Origin: Adiantum capillus-veneris
Taxonomy: Eukaryota > Streptophyta > Polypodiopsida > Polypodiales > Pteridaceae
DNA: 64,000 bases
Assembly (NCBI GenBank): GCA_014529385.2
Contig: CM043966.1
Coordinates: 87,390,087-87,454,086, forward strand
Reading direction: 5' to 3'
The position numbers and the translations under genes are program-made. Shown here piece after piece: positions 31,005 through 42,983 of the stretch (positions within the stretch are counted from its first letter, which is position 1; each line of letters starts with the position of its first letter). The notes beneath the pieces were generated by a model that did not search any database, was not told the DNA's origin, and worked only from the letters and a program-made list of their open reading frames with translations.

Positions 31005-32290
31005 CGAAAGCAGTATGGGAATCACAGCCAGCCATTAGACAAACTCGAAAGAAATTGCAATTGGTTGATGGACACATTGAAAGACCCTTAGAATTGCTTG
31101 AAAAAGTGATAGTTAATTCCTGTGGGATTGAATATCAACACACTTTTGCCATAGTAGACTTTGGAAAAAAACTCAATTACAAAATCATATTGGGAAGACC
31201 TTTCATGCAACAAGTACAACTCATTCAAGATTGGAAAAACAATTATCTGTACTTAAAGCAAGTGGGATCGATTACAAGGGTTAATCTAGAAGATCACACT
31301 TATAGAGATGTCATAAAAATGCACATACAAGAGTTTGATTCAGTCTCTTCGGCTGAAACTAAGCTCCCATCTTGGTTGAACAAAGACACTCCTATATGGA
31401 TGTGCGGAGCTTCAAAAAATGAAAGCTTAAAATGAAAAGAATATATCTTAGAAAGGGATTGCACAGACGAAGCATATGTACCTAAACCTTTTCTAGAGCA
31501 TTTGTTTGAGCCATTTGAGTGGACTCAAATTTTACCGACAATGGATGTATGTGTGAATACATCTATGCCTACTCAATTTTGCAATGAGGACGGCTATGAC
31601 ATAATTCCCATACAAATGATCTCAAACCCCCACATTGAAGATGAAATTCAAAAAACTAGGGACTTGATGAAAGCTCAACAAGTCTTTTCAAACCTCTACT
31701 ATGATGCAACAGATGAGTTAGAAGAACATTCAACTACCTCAGATGATTTGGGGTCGGAAAAAGAACATGTGAGAGCTAAGCTACTCATGAAAGGAGGGAG
31801 GAAAAGTTTTTTGACTTTCCTAACCAGAAACCGAGAAGACAAAAATGGTATAGACAAAAAAGAGACACGAGAGATTTGAAAGCTAGACCTATGCCATCAG
31901 TCTCCAGTAGAACCTAGTTCCTGATGTAGATAGATGCATATGATTGTGTCAAGGACAAAATCACTGGCAGATATCCTTCAAATAAAAATCTAGAAATATC
32001 AAAAACATTGAGGAAACGGGGAGGGATACTCAAACAAAGCCAAAAAAACATGACAAGAGGTCAACCATGACACGAGTTGAGCGGAAAAAGAAGTATCAAG
32101 AGTTAAAGAAAGGATATATACGACTGAAATGGAAACCACAGAAGAGGATGGTAAAGATGTAATGAGTGTTCCATCCCATTACAAAAAATATACACTCCAA
32201 GATCGAAAAATCATAGTTGAACAACCTGTTAGAGAACTACAAAAATAGGGCGAGTCCTACGAAGGGCTTGAAAACGCGAAAAAGATAGGT
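31005..32290 (+). pseudogene. G1 pol: rest of retropepsin and linker to RT
   Basis: Resumes with TKAVW after the transposon. It matches B: KLQLVDGHIERPLELLEKV, SCGIEYQHTFAIVDFGK, YKIILGRPFM (second protease motif), ITRVNLEDHTYRDV and PIWMCGASKNESLK. A TGA replaces the Arg codon of B after MCGASK.SL. Then EPFEWTQILPTMDVC and FCNEDGYDIIP lead into a charged linker with several frame breaks. Confidence 0.8.
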
Positions 32291-33763
32291 TTGGCTGAAC
32301 CAGGAGAAGAGCTTAGGCCTGCCTACATTGCAAATGACCTAACAAGAGAAGAAGAAGAGCTTTGGCTAAGCCTACTGAAAGAGTACCGAGATATCTTTGC
32401 TTGGTCTTACAAGGATCTCAAGGGTGTTGATCCAAAAATCTGTCAACATACCATACCCATGAGAGATGATGCAAAACCAAGTAGACAAAGGCCGTATACA
32501 TATAATGAGACATTTACCAGAAACATCAAAGAAGATATTGAAAAAATAAAGGAAGTTGAATTCATTTATGAAATTGAACACACAGATTGGGTGTCTCCAA
32601 TTGTGGTAGTACCCAAGAGGAATGGAAAATTATGAGTGTGTGTCAACCTCAAGAAAGTGAATGCAGCTACCATTTGAGACAACTTTCCTCTCCCAATCAT
32701 TGAGCATGTTTTGAAACGACTTGCAGGAAAAGAAGCTTACAACTTCTTAGATGGATTTTTGGTATACAATCAACTTTTGGTTGACCCAAAAGATCAGTAT
32801 AAAATTTCTTTTGCAACGGAATGGGGTATTTTTTCCTATCAAGTTATGCCTTTTGGGTTAACTAATGCTCCTGCCACCTTTCAAAGATTGATGAGCCATG
32901 CTTTAAAAGAATATCTTAGGAAATTCTTGGAAGTATGTATGGATGATCTATGCATACATTCATCAATCCAGGCTGATCAGTTTGAACATCTCAAAAAGAT
33001 ATTTGAAAAATATATAGTTTATAAGATTTGCTTAAATCCTAAAAAGTGCACATTCATGGGTAGACAAGGAAAAATTCTTGGACATATAGTGTTTAAAAAT
33101 GGCATAGCTACTGATATGGATAAAATTCATGTTATTGCTGATTTGCCTAGACCAACAACAGTCAAGGGGGTTCAAGCCTTGATAGGACATTGTGGATATT
33201 ATAGACGGTTCATTTACATGTACGCTATAATTTCAAAACCCATGTATAGATTGATTACACACTTTGAGTGGACTGAGGTGTGTGAAGAATACTTCATGAA
33301 ACTTAAGCAAGCTCTCACTTCAGCTCCAATATTGAAAGCACCAGATTGGAATAAGATATTCCACATACATGTAGATGCTTCCAATTTTTCCATAGGGTGT
33401 ATACTAGCTCAACCAGGAGATGGGAATATTGATTTTCCTATTTCTTATGCTAGCAGACAATTGAATATGGCCGAAAAGAATTATACCACTAAAGAAAGGG
33501 AAGGATTAGAAATGATCTATGCCGTAAAAAAGTATAGACATTACCTATTAGCAAACAAATTTGTGTTCTTTGTGGACCACCAAGCCTTATTTTACTTGGT
33601 CAACAAGCCATGCAACACAAGCCAAATAGTGAGATGGTTCATCATTCTTCTAGAATTTGATTTCACTGTAATTGTGAAAAAGGGCACCACTCATCAAAGA
33701 GCAGATCATTTGTCAAGGATTGTTTCAGGAGAATCACCTAAAGGGGTAGATGATGATCTATAA
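32291..33763 (+). pseudogene. G1 reverse transcriptase and RNase H
   Basis: 32291-32635 has WLSLLKEYRDIFAWSYKDL, QHTIPMRDDAKPSRQRPYT and DWVSPIVVVPKRNGKL, then TGA where B has Arg (GKLRVCVNL). A second TGA lies in TI*DNFPLPI. 32711-33763 continues with ATEWGIFSYQVMPFGLTNAP, the active site VCMDDLCIHS (Cys for Tyr), KKCTFMGRQGKILGHIV and the RNase H part HVDASNFSIGCILAQ, YTTKEREGLEMIYAVKK and FVDHQALFYLVNKPC. Both stops fit C-to-T changes at Arg codons. Confidence 0.85.
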
Positions 33764-35116
33764 GATGCATATCTATTCTCCGTGGAAATGATACCCCGAT
33801 GGTCGGAAAATATAGTATCATTGATGACCATAGCTCAAGTAGATTCGCAAATACCACTTCTTATTACGATCGGATTAATCGAGCAATCGGCTATGTATCA
33901 ATTACTAGCTGGTAGACTAAACAAAAGAAATTGGGATGGAATATAGCTCTTATGAATTAATCTTGAAGAGAAAACCCAATACCTAAGTCAAACACATATT
34001 ACCATAGTAGGACTTCACTTTGCGGAAGACCAAACTATGCGACGAATCTTGAGACATGGATTATTTTGGTCAACTATGAGGAGTGATGTTCTCTCTTTTG
34101 TAAGGGATTGTCCTCAATGTAAAAAACAAACACCCATACCTCATGTAACATTGTTCCAAATGTCACCTGTTCCTAAGTGGAGTAACTATCTCGTTACTTA
34201 CTTATCGAGCCGAACATTTCCTTAGGATATGAGTAAACGTCATCAAAGAGCAATTGAAACTGAAGCAAGAGACTATGCGCTTATTGGAAACCAATTGTAT
34301 CGGAGAGGTAAGGATCAACATTTGCATCTTTGTGCAAATGAAGACGAATATATTCCAATTATAGAACAAGCACATGCTGGATTAGCTAGAGGTCACTTTT
34401 CTAGTGAGACCACCAAAAGAGCAATCTTAATGGCAGGCATATGGTGGCCAACACTTTTTTCAGATGCCAAGGAATATGTTCAAAGGTGTGATGCTTGTCA
34501 ACGAGAAAAAATGCCAACAAGAGTAGATAGCATGCCCTTAAGATCAATCATGGGAGCTAGAGCTTTCGCAAAATGGGGTATAGACTTTGTTGGGCCAATA
34601 CAACCACCTACTTATAGAACCGAAGCTCAATATATCATTGTAGCTATGGACTATTTGACCAAATGGGCCGAGGCTAAAGCAACTCAAAAGAATGATGCCA
34701 GAACCACTACCGGATTCTTATATGAGTATGTATTCACAAGATATGGACTGCCAATAAAAATTGTCAGTGATAGAGGAACTCATTTCCTCAATGAGATAAT
34801 CGAGTATCTGCTTAATGTATTTATGGTCATCCATAACAAATTAGCTCCCTATCACCCACAAGCAAATGGATAAGCTGAGCATACGAATAAAATTCTTAGC
34901 TCGGTATTGACTAAAGTGATTAGTTCAGGAAGGACAGACTGGGAAATGAATCTCCATGCATCTATATGGGCTTATCGAGTTTCATTCAAAATAGCTTTAA
35001 ATGCTACATCCTTTAACCTTGTTTATGGTCTTGATACCATACTACCAATAGAATTTATATTGCCGACACTAAGGGTAGCTAAGGATCTTGAGTGGACTGG
35101 ATATGAATTGTCATAA
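33764..35116 (+). pseudogene. G1 integrase with two HHCC zinc domains
   Basis: About 33990-34135 encodes a first HHCC unit (THITIVGLHF ... WSTMRSDVLSFVRDCPQCKK). 34229-34873 has a second full unit (EQAHAGLARGHFSSETTKRA, GIWWPTL, YVQRCDACQREK), then the core: WGIDFVGPI, YLTKWAEAKA, YGLPIKIVSDRGTHF and APYHPQANG followed by TAA where B has Gln. 34907-35116 gives WEMNLHASIWAYRVSFK and LPIEF. Element B has the same double arrangement. Confidence 0.8.
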
Positions 35117-35782
35117 AGCTGGAAGATTTAGAGAAGCTAGATGAGCAAAGGCTAACTCTTGTAGCTCACATCTATGCACAAAAGCAAAAAAAAAACAATT
35201 TTTTGATTCCTATCTAATTACAAAACTCTTCAAAAAAGGGGACTTAGTTTTAATCTATTCCCTTAAGCAACACATTCCCAAGTTTAAGAAAAAGGGAAAC
35301 GGGCCGTTTATCATTGATGAAGTATCTCCAAGTGGAGCAGTTAAGTTGTCCACCCTAGATGGTGAACAAATGGCTAATTGGATTAGTGGATGTCGTTTAA
35401 AGAAGTACAATATGCCACTAGCCAATGAATTGCTAGAAAGAATGCATGCAGCCAAGAAAAGGAAGATAAAACAACAGCAGGTTATTGATGAAGCCCAAGA
35501 GGAAGCTCGGCTTTGAGTACTCAAAAGGAAAGCTGCTCTCAAGAATCAAAAAATACCTATTCCCATCAACACTCTAGAAGTAGATGACCGACAATGGGAA
35601 TTGCAGAGAGATGCAGTGTCAACAGATGATGAATGGTTAGATGAAATGGACCTTCGCATCAAAGTACAACCCAACAACCATAGCACAAATGCTTTGGTCG
35701 ATACAGGAGCTAGAGTAAATGCAGTCACTTATTCCACATACAAGAAATCAACAAGCCAATCTCTGACAGCACAAATAGCGAC
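35117..35782 (+). pseudogene. G1 post-integrase linker and start of second retropepsin-like domain
   Basis: FKKGDLVLIYSLKQHIPKFK-type sequence, GPFIIDEVSPSGAVKLSTLD and NWISGCRLKKYN match the post-integrase linker of B. Then 35601-35782 reads IKVQPNNHSTNALVDTGARV, a D-T-G-A protease motif. The frame is cut at 35782 by G2 and resumes at 42984. Confidence 0.75.
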
Positions 35783-36460
35783 TGTTACGAGACTGGGCAC
35801 CCTCCTGTTGTAGTGGTTAACTGCAATTGGGATAGCTGGGCGTAATGGTTAATTATGTGCTGTCTATTTATTTTACTAATTGAGTTGATGATGATTTTGT
35901 AGAGTGGAATGCGGGGAGTTGATGAAGAGGCGACGGCAATTATTCTTGGCCATTTTATAGTTGCACAGTATCTTAGAATCTCATTTCAATAAGCCACTAT
36001 GGCTCTGTAAATATTTGTAGTGGGAACTCCCCTTATGGGTCATGCAAGAACTAATGAGCTTCACTCATTTACAAAAGTGAAGTGGTTGTAAAAGAGGGGC
36101 CTCAATTTTTGGCACCTCAAACTCAAAAACAATATATTAAATACCAACTCCACAAGAGAGGTGCCGTGGAGTTTGGGGTTAGATTTAGGCCTTTCTCTTA
36201 CAGATTATCTTCTCTACTCTCTTAAGCTATGGTTATTTTGCTGTGTACTCTCTAATCTAGTCTCCATCTCTTACACATCTCTTACACCTCCTTACAAGCT
36301 TGTCTATATCAATTCTCTGTTTACTGTGTGTGTGTGTGTCAGAGTCTAGGTGAGTGTGTGCGCTTGGAAATTGGAAGAAGAGGTGGACAGTTTGATGGTG
36401 ATGGCTTGAAAGCTTATGTTGAGTACTTTAAGCGGTCGATCTCCCCCTCTTCTCCCAACA
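35783..36460 (+). repeat. 5' LTR of G2
   Basis: TGTTACGAGACTGGGCACC ... TCTTCTCCCAACA. Contains a (TG)n run near 36325-36340 that differs in length from the 3' LTR. Confidence 0.95.
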
Positions 36461-36461
36461 G

Positions 36462-36479
36462 TGGTATCAAAGCCTCAGG
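36462..36479 (+). promoter_or_regulatory. Primer binding site of G2
   Basis: TGGTATCAAAGCCTCAGG begins 1 base after the 5' LTR and fits the usual initiator tRNA-Met site (TGGTATCAGAGC) with one change. Confidence 0.85.
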
Positions 36480-37785
36480 TTTGAGGATTAATCGGCACCA
36501 GTTTTCAGTTTTAAGAAGGAGTTTTCTCTAATCGACAAAACCCCAATTGCAATTCATCGACTTTGCAATTCAAGGATTCAAGGGTTCGTGGAAATTCGAA
36601 GTATAATTGATCGAGTTCATAGAAGAAAAACTCGATTGTTAATTGGTGGCTAATCGGCAATCAATTTTCAAATTCGGCTTCAAGACGATCAAGAACGGGT
36701 ATGTTCAGTGGTTAAATTTAAGCACTAGTTAACCTTGCGTATACACGAAGATACGGACAAGACAGTGAGCTGACGCATAATTGAAAGAAGTCGAAAAGCT
36801 TAATTACAACTTTGAAAGAGAAGTTGAAATTGGGAACGAGAAGGCGGATTATGGTTTACTAAAGGAAAGAGAGAGCAAGAGTCAAAGCAAGCAGGGAAAT
36901 TTAAGTCACATCGATTCGGCTTGTCATTGGGAAGCGGCATCGGAAGGCATAAACGAAGAGAAGAAAGAAGGCGAGAAATTTATGTGGGAATCCTTGCTCA
37001 CACACAAAAAAATTTCTCGATCGACCTATTCGAAAAAGCTCGAAATTGCTATCAACATGGACGCCCAGGCTGTCTTGAGAGAGCTCGCTGTCTTCAACTT
37101 TTTCCATGCAATTGCAATTCACACCTTTTAATTCAAAGTGTGGCCATTAAGAAAGCCTCAAAACTTTACGTGTTAAAAAGTGAGGCTATTAAGCTTCAAG
37201 CCTCAAAACTTTACCTCTTTAAAAAGTGAGGCCATTAAGCTTCAAAAAAAACAAAACAAAAAGAGTGCCATTGAACATTAAGCTTAGAAGACATTCCTTA
37301 CAAAGTTTGGCCAACTCAAGGGTTGAAGTTCATAAGAAGGTGTCACTCTGTCCTAAGCCGGCAAGCGAGCGTCAAAAATAATAATAAATGAACAATACCT
37401 GCTCCATTGGCCTAGCTATATAGGAAACTCAAAAATAACATTCAATTTAATTGGACGGTGAAATTACCAAATGTAATACCATTAATTTTGGGAATACGAG
37501 AGATCGGGTGCCACGAAATTCAACTGGCTCGGTGACACACCGTCGGACTGTCTATTCTCTGGCAATTTCCTAGCGCATCGCCATTCTGGACTGGACGCCA
37601 CCGCTCTTTTTCAGCTAAGTACATTACATTTCTGTTATTTATTTTATTTTATTCCGCATATTGCATCTGTGAATATCACCAAATAGCCTTTTTAAGCATT
37701 ACCATTTAATTATTTACTTTTCTTTTAAGATAAAAAAAAGAAAAAAGAAAAAAAAAAGAAAAAAGAAAAAGAAAAGCACGCAATC
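36480..37785 (+). other. G2 5' untranslated leader
   Basis: 1.3 kb without a convincing gene. It has a short direct repeat around 37135-37235 (AAAGTGTGGCCATTAAG / AAAGTGAGGCTATTAAG / AAAGTGAGGCCATTAAG) and ends in an A/G-rich run of about 50 bp before the gag ATG. Confidence 0.6.
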
Positions 37786-39360
37786 ATGGCACATCTTCCT
37801 CATGCACCCACAATTGCAGAGCAACTTCAAAATTTACAGCAGTCACTCACATATGAACGCATGCGAAGGCAAGAACTTGAAGATAAATTATTACATTCTG
37901 CACGCACCGAATCTGCACCGGCACCCAAGAAAAACAAAATTAGCAGAAAAGCCTTCACTTTCAAAGATTTTGATGGCACTAAAGATGCTAGCACGGTTCT
38001 AGCATGGGTTAGTCAGTTAGATGACTACTTTCATGATGAAGACTTTCCCGAGCGTGAAATGGTAAAGTGTGCATCCAATCATCTCACTAGCAGCGCTGCA
38101 TTGTGGTGGAACGCCACCAAACAACATGGAAGAAGACCACGCACCTGGAATGCATTCAAAAAAGTGTTTTTACCCCAATTTTTGCCAACACAATACAAAG
38201 CTAAAGCACGACGTCAATGGGATTTAATTCGACAGGGTAGAAATGAAGATGTACAGGGTTACACTGACCGTTTTTGGAATTGTCTAATTCAATTGCAAGC
38301 TATTGAACAGGTTAGTCGCAAGAAATTGAAGCGAAAGTACATATCAGGCTTGGCACTACAAATTAGTGCTGAGGTAGATATGTTCGAACCAGATTCTCTG
38401 TCAAAGGCCATTAACTTGGCTCTCAACGCAGAAATGAAGAAAGGTGGACATTCCTCTCACACTGATCAACCTGCTAACACTAACCGCAATAAGAGACCTC
38501 CTTTCTCTCCTAACTCCGACAGAAGCAAACACCAAAGCCGTACCTTTTTCAAAAGACGAAGATTTGACAATCCTCCTGCCACTGCTCAACCTCATACGAG
38601 CAACAACCACAACAACACTCAGCAACGAGGCGACCAACATCCTTTCAACCAGCGTTTTCCTCCAAATTATAATGGTAACAAAAAGGTGAAGTGTTTTAAA
38701 TGCTTTCAGTATGGTCACTATGCAGATAAGTGCCCAAATGGTCATGCTAAGGGCAATGGTCAATCCAATGGCCATTCAAATGGAGTCAACAGGAATTCAA
38801 GTCAAAAACCCTTCAACAACAACCGCCCCAACGGAGCTACTCTTAACCTCATCGAAGATGCTACACCCGACGACAATGAAGTGGAAGTTAACTACGATGA
38901 CAACCCATCCTCAGGTACTCCTATATCTCCTCACACTTTGTTTAAAGTGCAAGGCACTGTTAAGGGTGAAAATGTCACCATTCTGCTAGATGATGGTAGT
39001 AGCCATGATTTCATTTCCACACGATTGGCACAACAACTATCACTCTCTGAAATTTCATCACCCCACAAGGTCAAAACTGTTTTTAATAATCAACGTTTTA
39101 ATTGTAAAACTCAAGTCACTATTGAAGTTTGCATTGGTGAATTCACACAAGCACGTACATTTTTGGTAGCACCATTGCATGGAATCGATATGATTCTGGG
39201 AATGCCATTTCGTCATGAATGTGACCCGTTGATTAATTATAAAACACGTACAATGTCTCTCACTCATAATAATAAAAAATTCTCCATCCAAGCAACACTG
39301 GCACATCAAAAATTTCCACTCCTCTCTCACACTCAAGCCAAACGAGCAATTCGAAAATAG
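37786..39360 (+). CDS. G2 Gag-protease
   Basis: 524 codons. Residues about 70-190 form a Retrotrans_gag domain (WVSQLDDYFHDEDFPE, SSAALWWNATKQHG, FLPQFLPTQYKAKARRQW). Residues 215-300 are a basic N/Q-rich linker. The zinc knuckle KCFKCFQYGHYADKCP lies at about 300-315 (C-x2-C-x4-H-x4-C). From about 385 comes the retropepsin: VTILLDDGSSHDFIST carries the catalytic Asp, with GMPFRHE-type sequence later (MILGMPF). It ends AKRAIRK then TAG; the usual protease-RT linker continues for some 20 codons in the same frame after the stop. Confidence 0.93.
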   Translation: MAHLPHAPTIAEQLQNLQQSLTYERMRRQELEDKLLHSARTESAPAPKKNKISRKAFTFKDFDGTKDASTVLAWVSQLDDYFHDEDFPEREMVKCASNHLTSSAALWWNATKQHGRRPRTWNAFKKVFLPQFLPTQYKAKARRQWDLIRQGRNEDVQGYTDRFWNCLIQLQAIEQVSRKKLKRKYISGLALQISAEVDMFEPDSLSKAINLALNAEMKKGGHSSHTDQPANTNRNKRPPFSPNSDRSKHQSRTFFKRRRFDNPPATAQPHTSNNHNNTQQRGDQHPFNQRFPPNYNGNKKVKCFKCFQYGHYADKCPNGHAKGNGQSNGHSNGVNRNSSQKPFNNNRPNGATLNLIEDATPDDNEVEVNYDDNPSSGTPISPHTLFKVQGTVKGENVTILLDDGSSHDFISTRLAQQLSLSEISSPHKVKTVFNNQRFNCKTQVTIEVCIGEFTQARTFLVAPLHGIDMILGMPFRHECDPLINYKTRTMSLTHNNKKFSIQATLAHQKFPLLSHTQAKRAIRK

Positions 39361-39461
39361 GGGAAAACATATCTTGTATTGGTAAATCAAATTTCTGTTG
39401 AAACTGAACTTCACGTAACTCCACACACGATGAATTTCTCTCACAATTTAAAGATTGTTTC

Positions 39462-42254
39462 ATGCATGATCTCCCACCTGGAATTCCATCATCACGCCCA
39501 GAAGACCACCAAATTGACATCATACCGGGTAGTGAACCTCCTTGTAGAGCACCTTATCGTGTAAATCCTACCGCACACAGGGAAATACAAACTCAAATCA
39601 CTGATTTACTTGACCGAGGCCTAATCCGACCTAGTAGTTCACCATATGGAGCTCCAATACTTCTTGTCAAGAAGAAAAATGGAACATTTCGTATGTGTAT
39701 TGACTACAGGGCTTTAAACAAGATCACCATTAAGAATAGGTTTCCTATTCCTAGAGTGGATGATCTACTAGACAAACTGAAAGGGGCAAACATCTTTAGC
39801 AAAATTGACCTTAAATCAGGATATCACCAAGTCAAAATGTTTGAACATGATGTCTACAAAACTGCTTTCAGAACACAAACTGGGCACTATGAATTTCTTG
39901 TCATGCCATTTGGTTTGACAAATGCACCAGCTACATTCACACGCATGATGAATCGAATTTTCATTGACCATCAAGATTTTGTGATTGTATTTTTTGATGA
40001 CATTTTGGTATTCAGTATATCTGAAGAAGACCATAAGCAACATTTAACACGTGTATTTGATCTGCTTGCACAAAATCACTTGTATTTGAATCCTGAAAAG
40101 AGTTCATTTTTCCAATCTAAAATTGAATATTTGGGACATATTGTATCGGGTAAAGGAATTCATGTCGATCCAAAGAAAATTGAAGCCATTCAATCCTGGC
40201 CTAGACCCAAAAACTTGCATGAGCTACGATCTTTTCTTGGCCTCTGCAGCTATTACAGGAAATTTGTTCGTAATTTTGCTTACAAAGCACATTATTTGAC
40301 TCTCTTGTTGAAGAAAAACACGCCTTATGAATGGACTGATTTGCAAGAAAGCTCATTTAATGCACTTAAACATGCTTTGACTAATGCACCTGTATTGCAA
40401 TTGCCTAATTTTGAACGACCATTCTTTGTGGTAGTCACTGATGCTAGTGGTAAAGGTATCGGTGCAGTCCTTATGCAAGATAACCATCCCATTGCTTTCG
40501 AAAGTCGTAAATTCAAACCGTCTGAAATAAAGTTCAGTACTTATGATAAAGAATTGACTGCTGTGGTACATGCATTGAAAATCTGGAAACACTATGTAAT
40601 GGGTAATGACTTGATCATTAAAATTGATCAACAAAGTATCGAATATTTACTTTCTCAGCCTTTAATAGATGATAGACATATTAAGTGGGCCGCTTTTATT
40701 CAAAGTTTTCAGCCCAACATTCAATACCATCCTGGTAAAGAAAACGTTGTAGCTGATGCCTTGAGTAGAAGACCCTCACTTAATCGTCTATCAACCATTA
40801 CGGGAACTTCATTTGACACTATGCCTGACACTTATGCACATGACGATGACTTCAAAACGACATGGTTGCACATGCTTGATTATTCTGTACACACATTTCT
40901 CGAATACACTATTCAAGAAAACTTCCTTTATTTCAAACAAAAATTGTGTGTGACTAAATCTTTTCGTACATTAATATTTGAAGAATTGCACAAACCACCT
41001 TATGTTGGACATAGAGGATTTGCTGCAACTTTTCAAAATTTATGTCGTGATTTCTATTGGCCTACTATGAGAATGGATGTTAAACAGTATGTGTCCACTT
41101 GTTTGATTTGTCAAAAAATCAAAGCAGCTACAGGTAAGAAATTGGGACTTTTACACCCTCTCCCCATTCTTGAAAGACCTTGGGAACATATTTCAATGGA
41201 TTTTGTTACTGGTTTCCCACTCACAACGCACAAACATGACATGATATGGACTATTATTGATCGTTTCTCTAAACCAGCGTACTTCGTTCCATGTAAGAAA
41301 ACACTCACAGCACATCAAGCTGCACTTTTGTTTCTTAAGACTGTTTTCCCACATCATGGTTTGCCTAAAGTGATTATTTCTGATCGAGATTCAAAATTTT
41401 GTAGTGCTTTTTGGACTACTGTGTTTGAAAATCTTGGCACTACACTTGACTTCACTTCTGCATTTCATCTTGAATCCAATGGTCAAACTGAAGTCACAAA
41501 TCGCACAATCATTGATTTGCTAAAGGCTTATGTTTCTTCTCAACCTAAGAAATGGGATGATTACATACATATTTTGCAATTTGCATACAACAACACCACT
41601 CACACTGCCACGGGTAAGTCTCCATTTGAAATTGTCTATGGTCACTCACTTCCTACTCCTGCTTCACGTCTTTCTAATGTTGTGCCTGCCGCTGATGATT
41701 TCACTACTGACTTTCATGATATTTATGCAAGTGTGCATTCTGCCATTAAACACTCACAAGAACTTTACACCAAGCATGCTAACAAGCACCGCAAGGCACA
41801 CCAATTCAAAGAAGGTGATCATGTTTTACTTCGCATCGAAAAACGAAGGATCAAAAGTGTTGATACTAATGTCTTTGTTAAGCTTGCTCCTCGTTTTTAT
41901 GGACCTTTCAAAATTTCAATTGTCATTAATGATGTTTCTTTTCGTTTAGAATTACCTGCACATTGGCACATTCACAATGCATTTCACATTAGTCTTTTAC
42001 GACCATTCAGAGGACTCCTACCTACACACCACATTTACGAAGACCCACCTTCACTTGTAGACCAAGAAGAGCAAATCATCCCTGACAAAATAGTTGACCA
42101 TGAGACCACCACTACACGCACTGGAATGGTTTATAACCGTTACCTTTTGACTTTCAAGGGCCACCCTAGAGAGGATGCCAAATGGATGCCTGAAAAGTTT
42201 TTTCGCAACTTTCCCAACCTTCTCCACACTTTCCATCACTCACGGTCCAATTGA
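39462..42254 (+). CDS. G2 Pol: RT, RNase H, integrase, chromodomain-like tail
   Basis: 930 codons; the first Met is probably internal because the frame is open from about 39420 (FLSQFKDCFMHDLPPG). RT: ILLVKKKNGTFRMCIDYRAL, FSKIDLKSGYHQ, VMPFGLTNAPATF and catalytic VIVFFDDILVF at about 175. RNase H from VVTDASGKGIGAVL to VADALSRRP. Integrase: HHCC (YVGHRGFAATF ... CLICQKIK), core MDFVTGFPLT, ISDRDSKF and the Glu downstream. The tail has HVLLRIEKRR, PRFYGPFKI and, near the end, YLLTFKGHPREDAKWMPEKF, resembling a chromodomain. All catalytic residues I can see are present. It lies +1/-1 relative to gag-protease. Confidence 0.93.
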   Translation: MHDLPPGIPSSRPEDHQIDIIPGSEPPCRAPYRVNPTAHREIQTQITDLLDRGLIRPSSSPYGAPILLVKKKNGTFRMCIDYRALNKITIKNRFPIPRVDDLLDKLKGANIFSKIDLKSGYHQVKMFEHDVYKTAFRTQTGHYEFLVMPFGLTNAPATFTRMMNRIFIDHQDFVIVFFDDILVFSISEEDHKQHLTRVFDLLAQNHLYLNPEKSSFFQSKIEYLGHIVSGKGIHVDPKKIEAIQSWPRPKNLHELRSFLGLCSYYRKFVRNFAYKAHYLTLLLKKNTPYEWTDLQESSFNALKHALTNAPVLQLPNFERPFFVVVTDASGKGIGAVLMQDNHPIAFESRKFKPSEIKFSTYDKELTAVVHALKIWKHYVMGNDLIIKIDQQSIEYLLSQPLIDDRHIKWAAFIQSFQPNIQYHPGKENVVADALSRRPSLNRLSTITGTSFDTMPDTYAHDDDFKTTWLHMLDYSVHTFLEYTIQENFLYFKQKLCVTKSFRTLIFEELHKPPYVGHRGFAATFQNLCRDFYWPTMRMDVKQYVSTCLICQKIKAATGKKLGLLHPLPILERPWEHISMDFVTGFPLTTHKHDMIWTIIDRFSKPAYFVPCKKTLTAHQAALLFLKTVFPHHGLPKVIISDRDSKFCSAFWTTVFENLGTTLDFTSAFHLESNGQTEVTNRTIIDLLKAYVSSQPKKWDDYIHILQFAYNNTTHTATGKSPFEIVYGHSLPTPASRLSNVVPAADDFTTDFHDIYASVHSAIKHSQELYTKHANKHRKAHQFKEGDHVLLRIEKRRIKSVDTNVFVKLAPRFYGPFKISIVINDVSFRLELPAHWHIHNAFHISLLRPFRGLLPTHHIYEDPPSLVDQEEQIIPDKIVDHETTTTRTGMVYNRYLLTFKGHPREDAKWMPEKFFRNFPNLLHTFHHSRSN

Positions 42255-42290
42255 TTTCTCTATTGAGCAACTGAGGACAGTTGCTATCCC

Positions 42291-42302
42291 TGGTGGGAGG
42301 GA
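42291..42302 (+). promoter_or_regulatory. Polypurine tract of G2
   Basis: GGTGGGAGGGA directly before TGTTACGAG of the 3' LTR. Confidence 0.85.
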
Positions 42303-42978
42303 TGTTACGAGACTGGGCACCCTCCTGTTGTAGTGGTTAACTGCAATTGGGATAGCTGGGCGTAATGGTTAATTATGTGCTGTCTATTTATTTTACTAAT
42401 TGAGTTGATGATGATTTTGTAGAGTGGAATGCGGGGAGTTGATGAAGAGGCGACGGCAATTATTCTTGGCCATTTTATAGTTGCACAGTATCTTAGAATC
42501 TCATTTCAATAAGCCACTATGGCTCTGTAAATATTTGTAGTGGGAACTCCCCTTATGGGTCATGCAAGAACTAATGAGCTTCACTCATTTACAAAAGTGA
42601 AGTGGTTGTAAAAGAGGGGCCTCAATTTTTGGCACCTCAAACTCAAAAATAATATATTAAATACCAACTCCACAAGAGAGGTGCCGTGGAGTTTGGGACT
42701 AGATTTAGGCCTTTCTCTTGCAGATTCTCTTCTCTACTCTCTTAAGCTATGGTTATTTTGCTGTGTACTCTCTAATCTAGTCTCCATCTCTTACACATCT
42801 CTTACACCTCCTTACAAGCTTGTCTATATCAATTCTCTGTTTACTGTGTGTGTGTGTCATAGTCTAGGTGAACGTGTGTGCTTGGAAATTGGAAGAAGAG
42901 GTGGACAGTTTGATGGTGATGGCTTGAAAGCTTATGTTGAGTACTTTAAGCGGTCGATCTCCCCCTCTTCTCCCAACA
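42303..42978 (+). repeat. 3' LTR of G2
   Basis: 676 bp, about 98.5% identical to 35783-36460. The small frames in both LTRs are not genes. Confidence 0.95.
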
Positions 42979-42983
42979 GCGAC

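Larger units (their letters stand above)
35783..42978 (+). mobile_element. G2: young, nearly intact Ty3/gypsy chromovirus-like element
   Basis: 7196 bp with LTRs of 678 and 676 bp that differ at only about 10 sites, PBS, gag-protease ORF, pol ORF and PPT, flanked by GCGAC on both sides (35778-35782 and 42979-42983). Plus strand, nested in G1. A TAG at 39358-39360 and a frame change near 39420 separate the two ORFs; otherwise pol is open. A chromodomain-like tail suggests a chromovirus. Confidence 0.95.
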
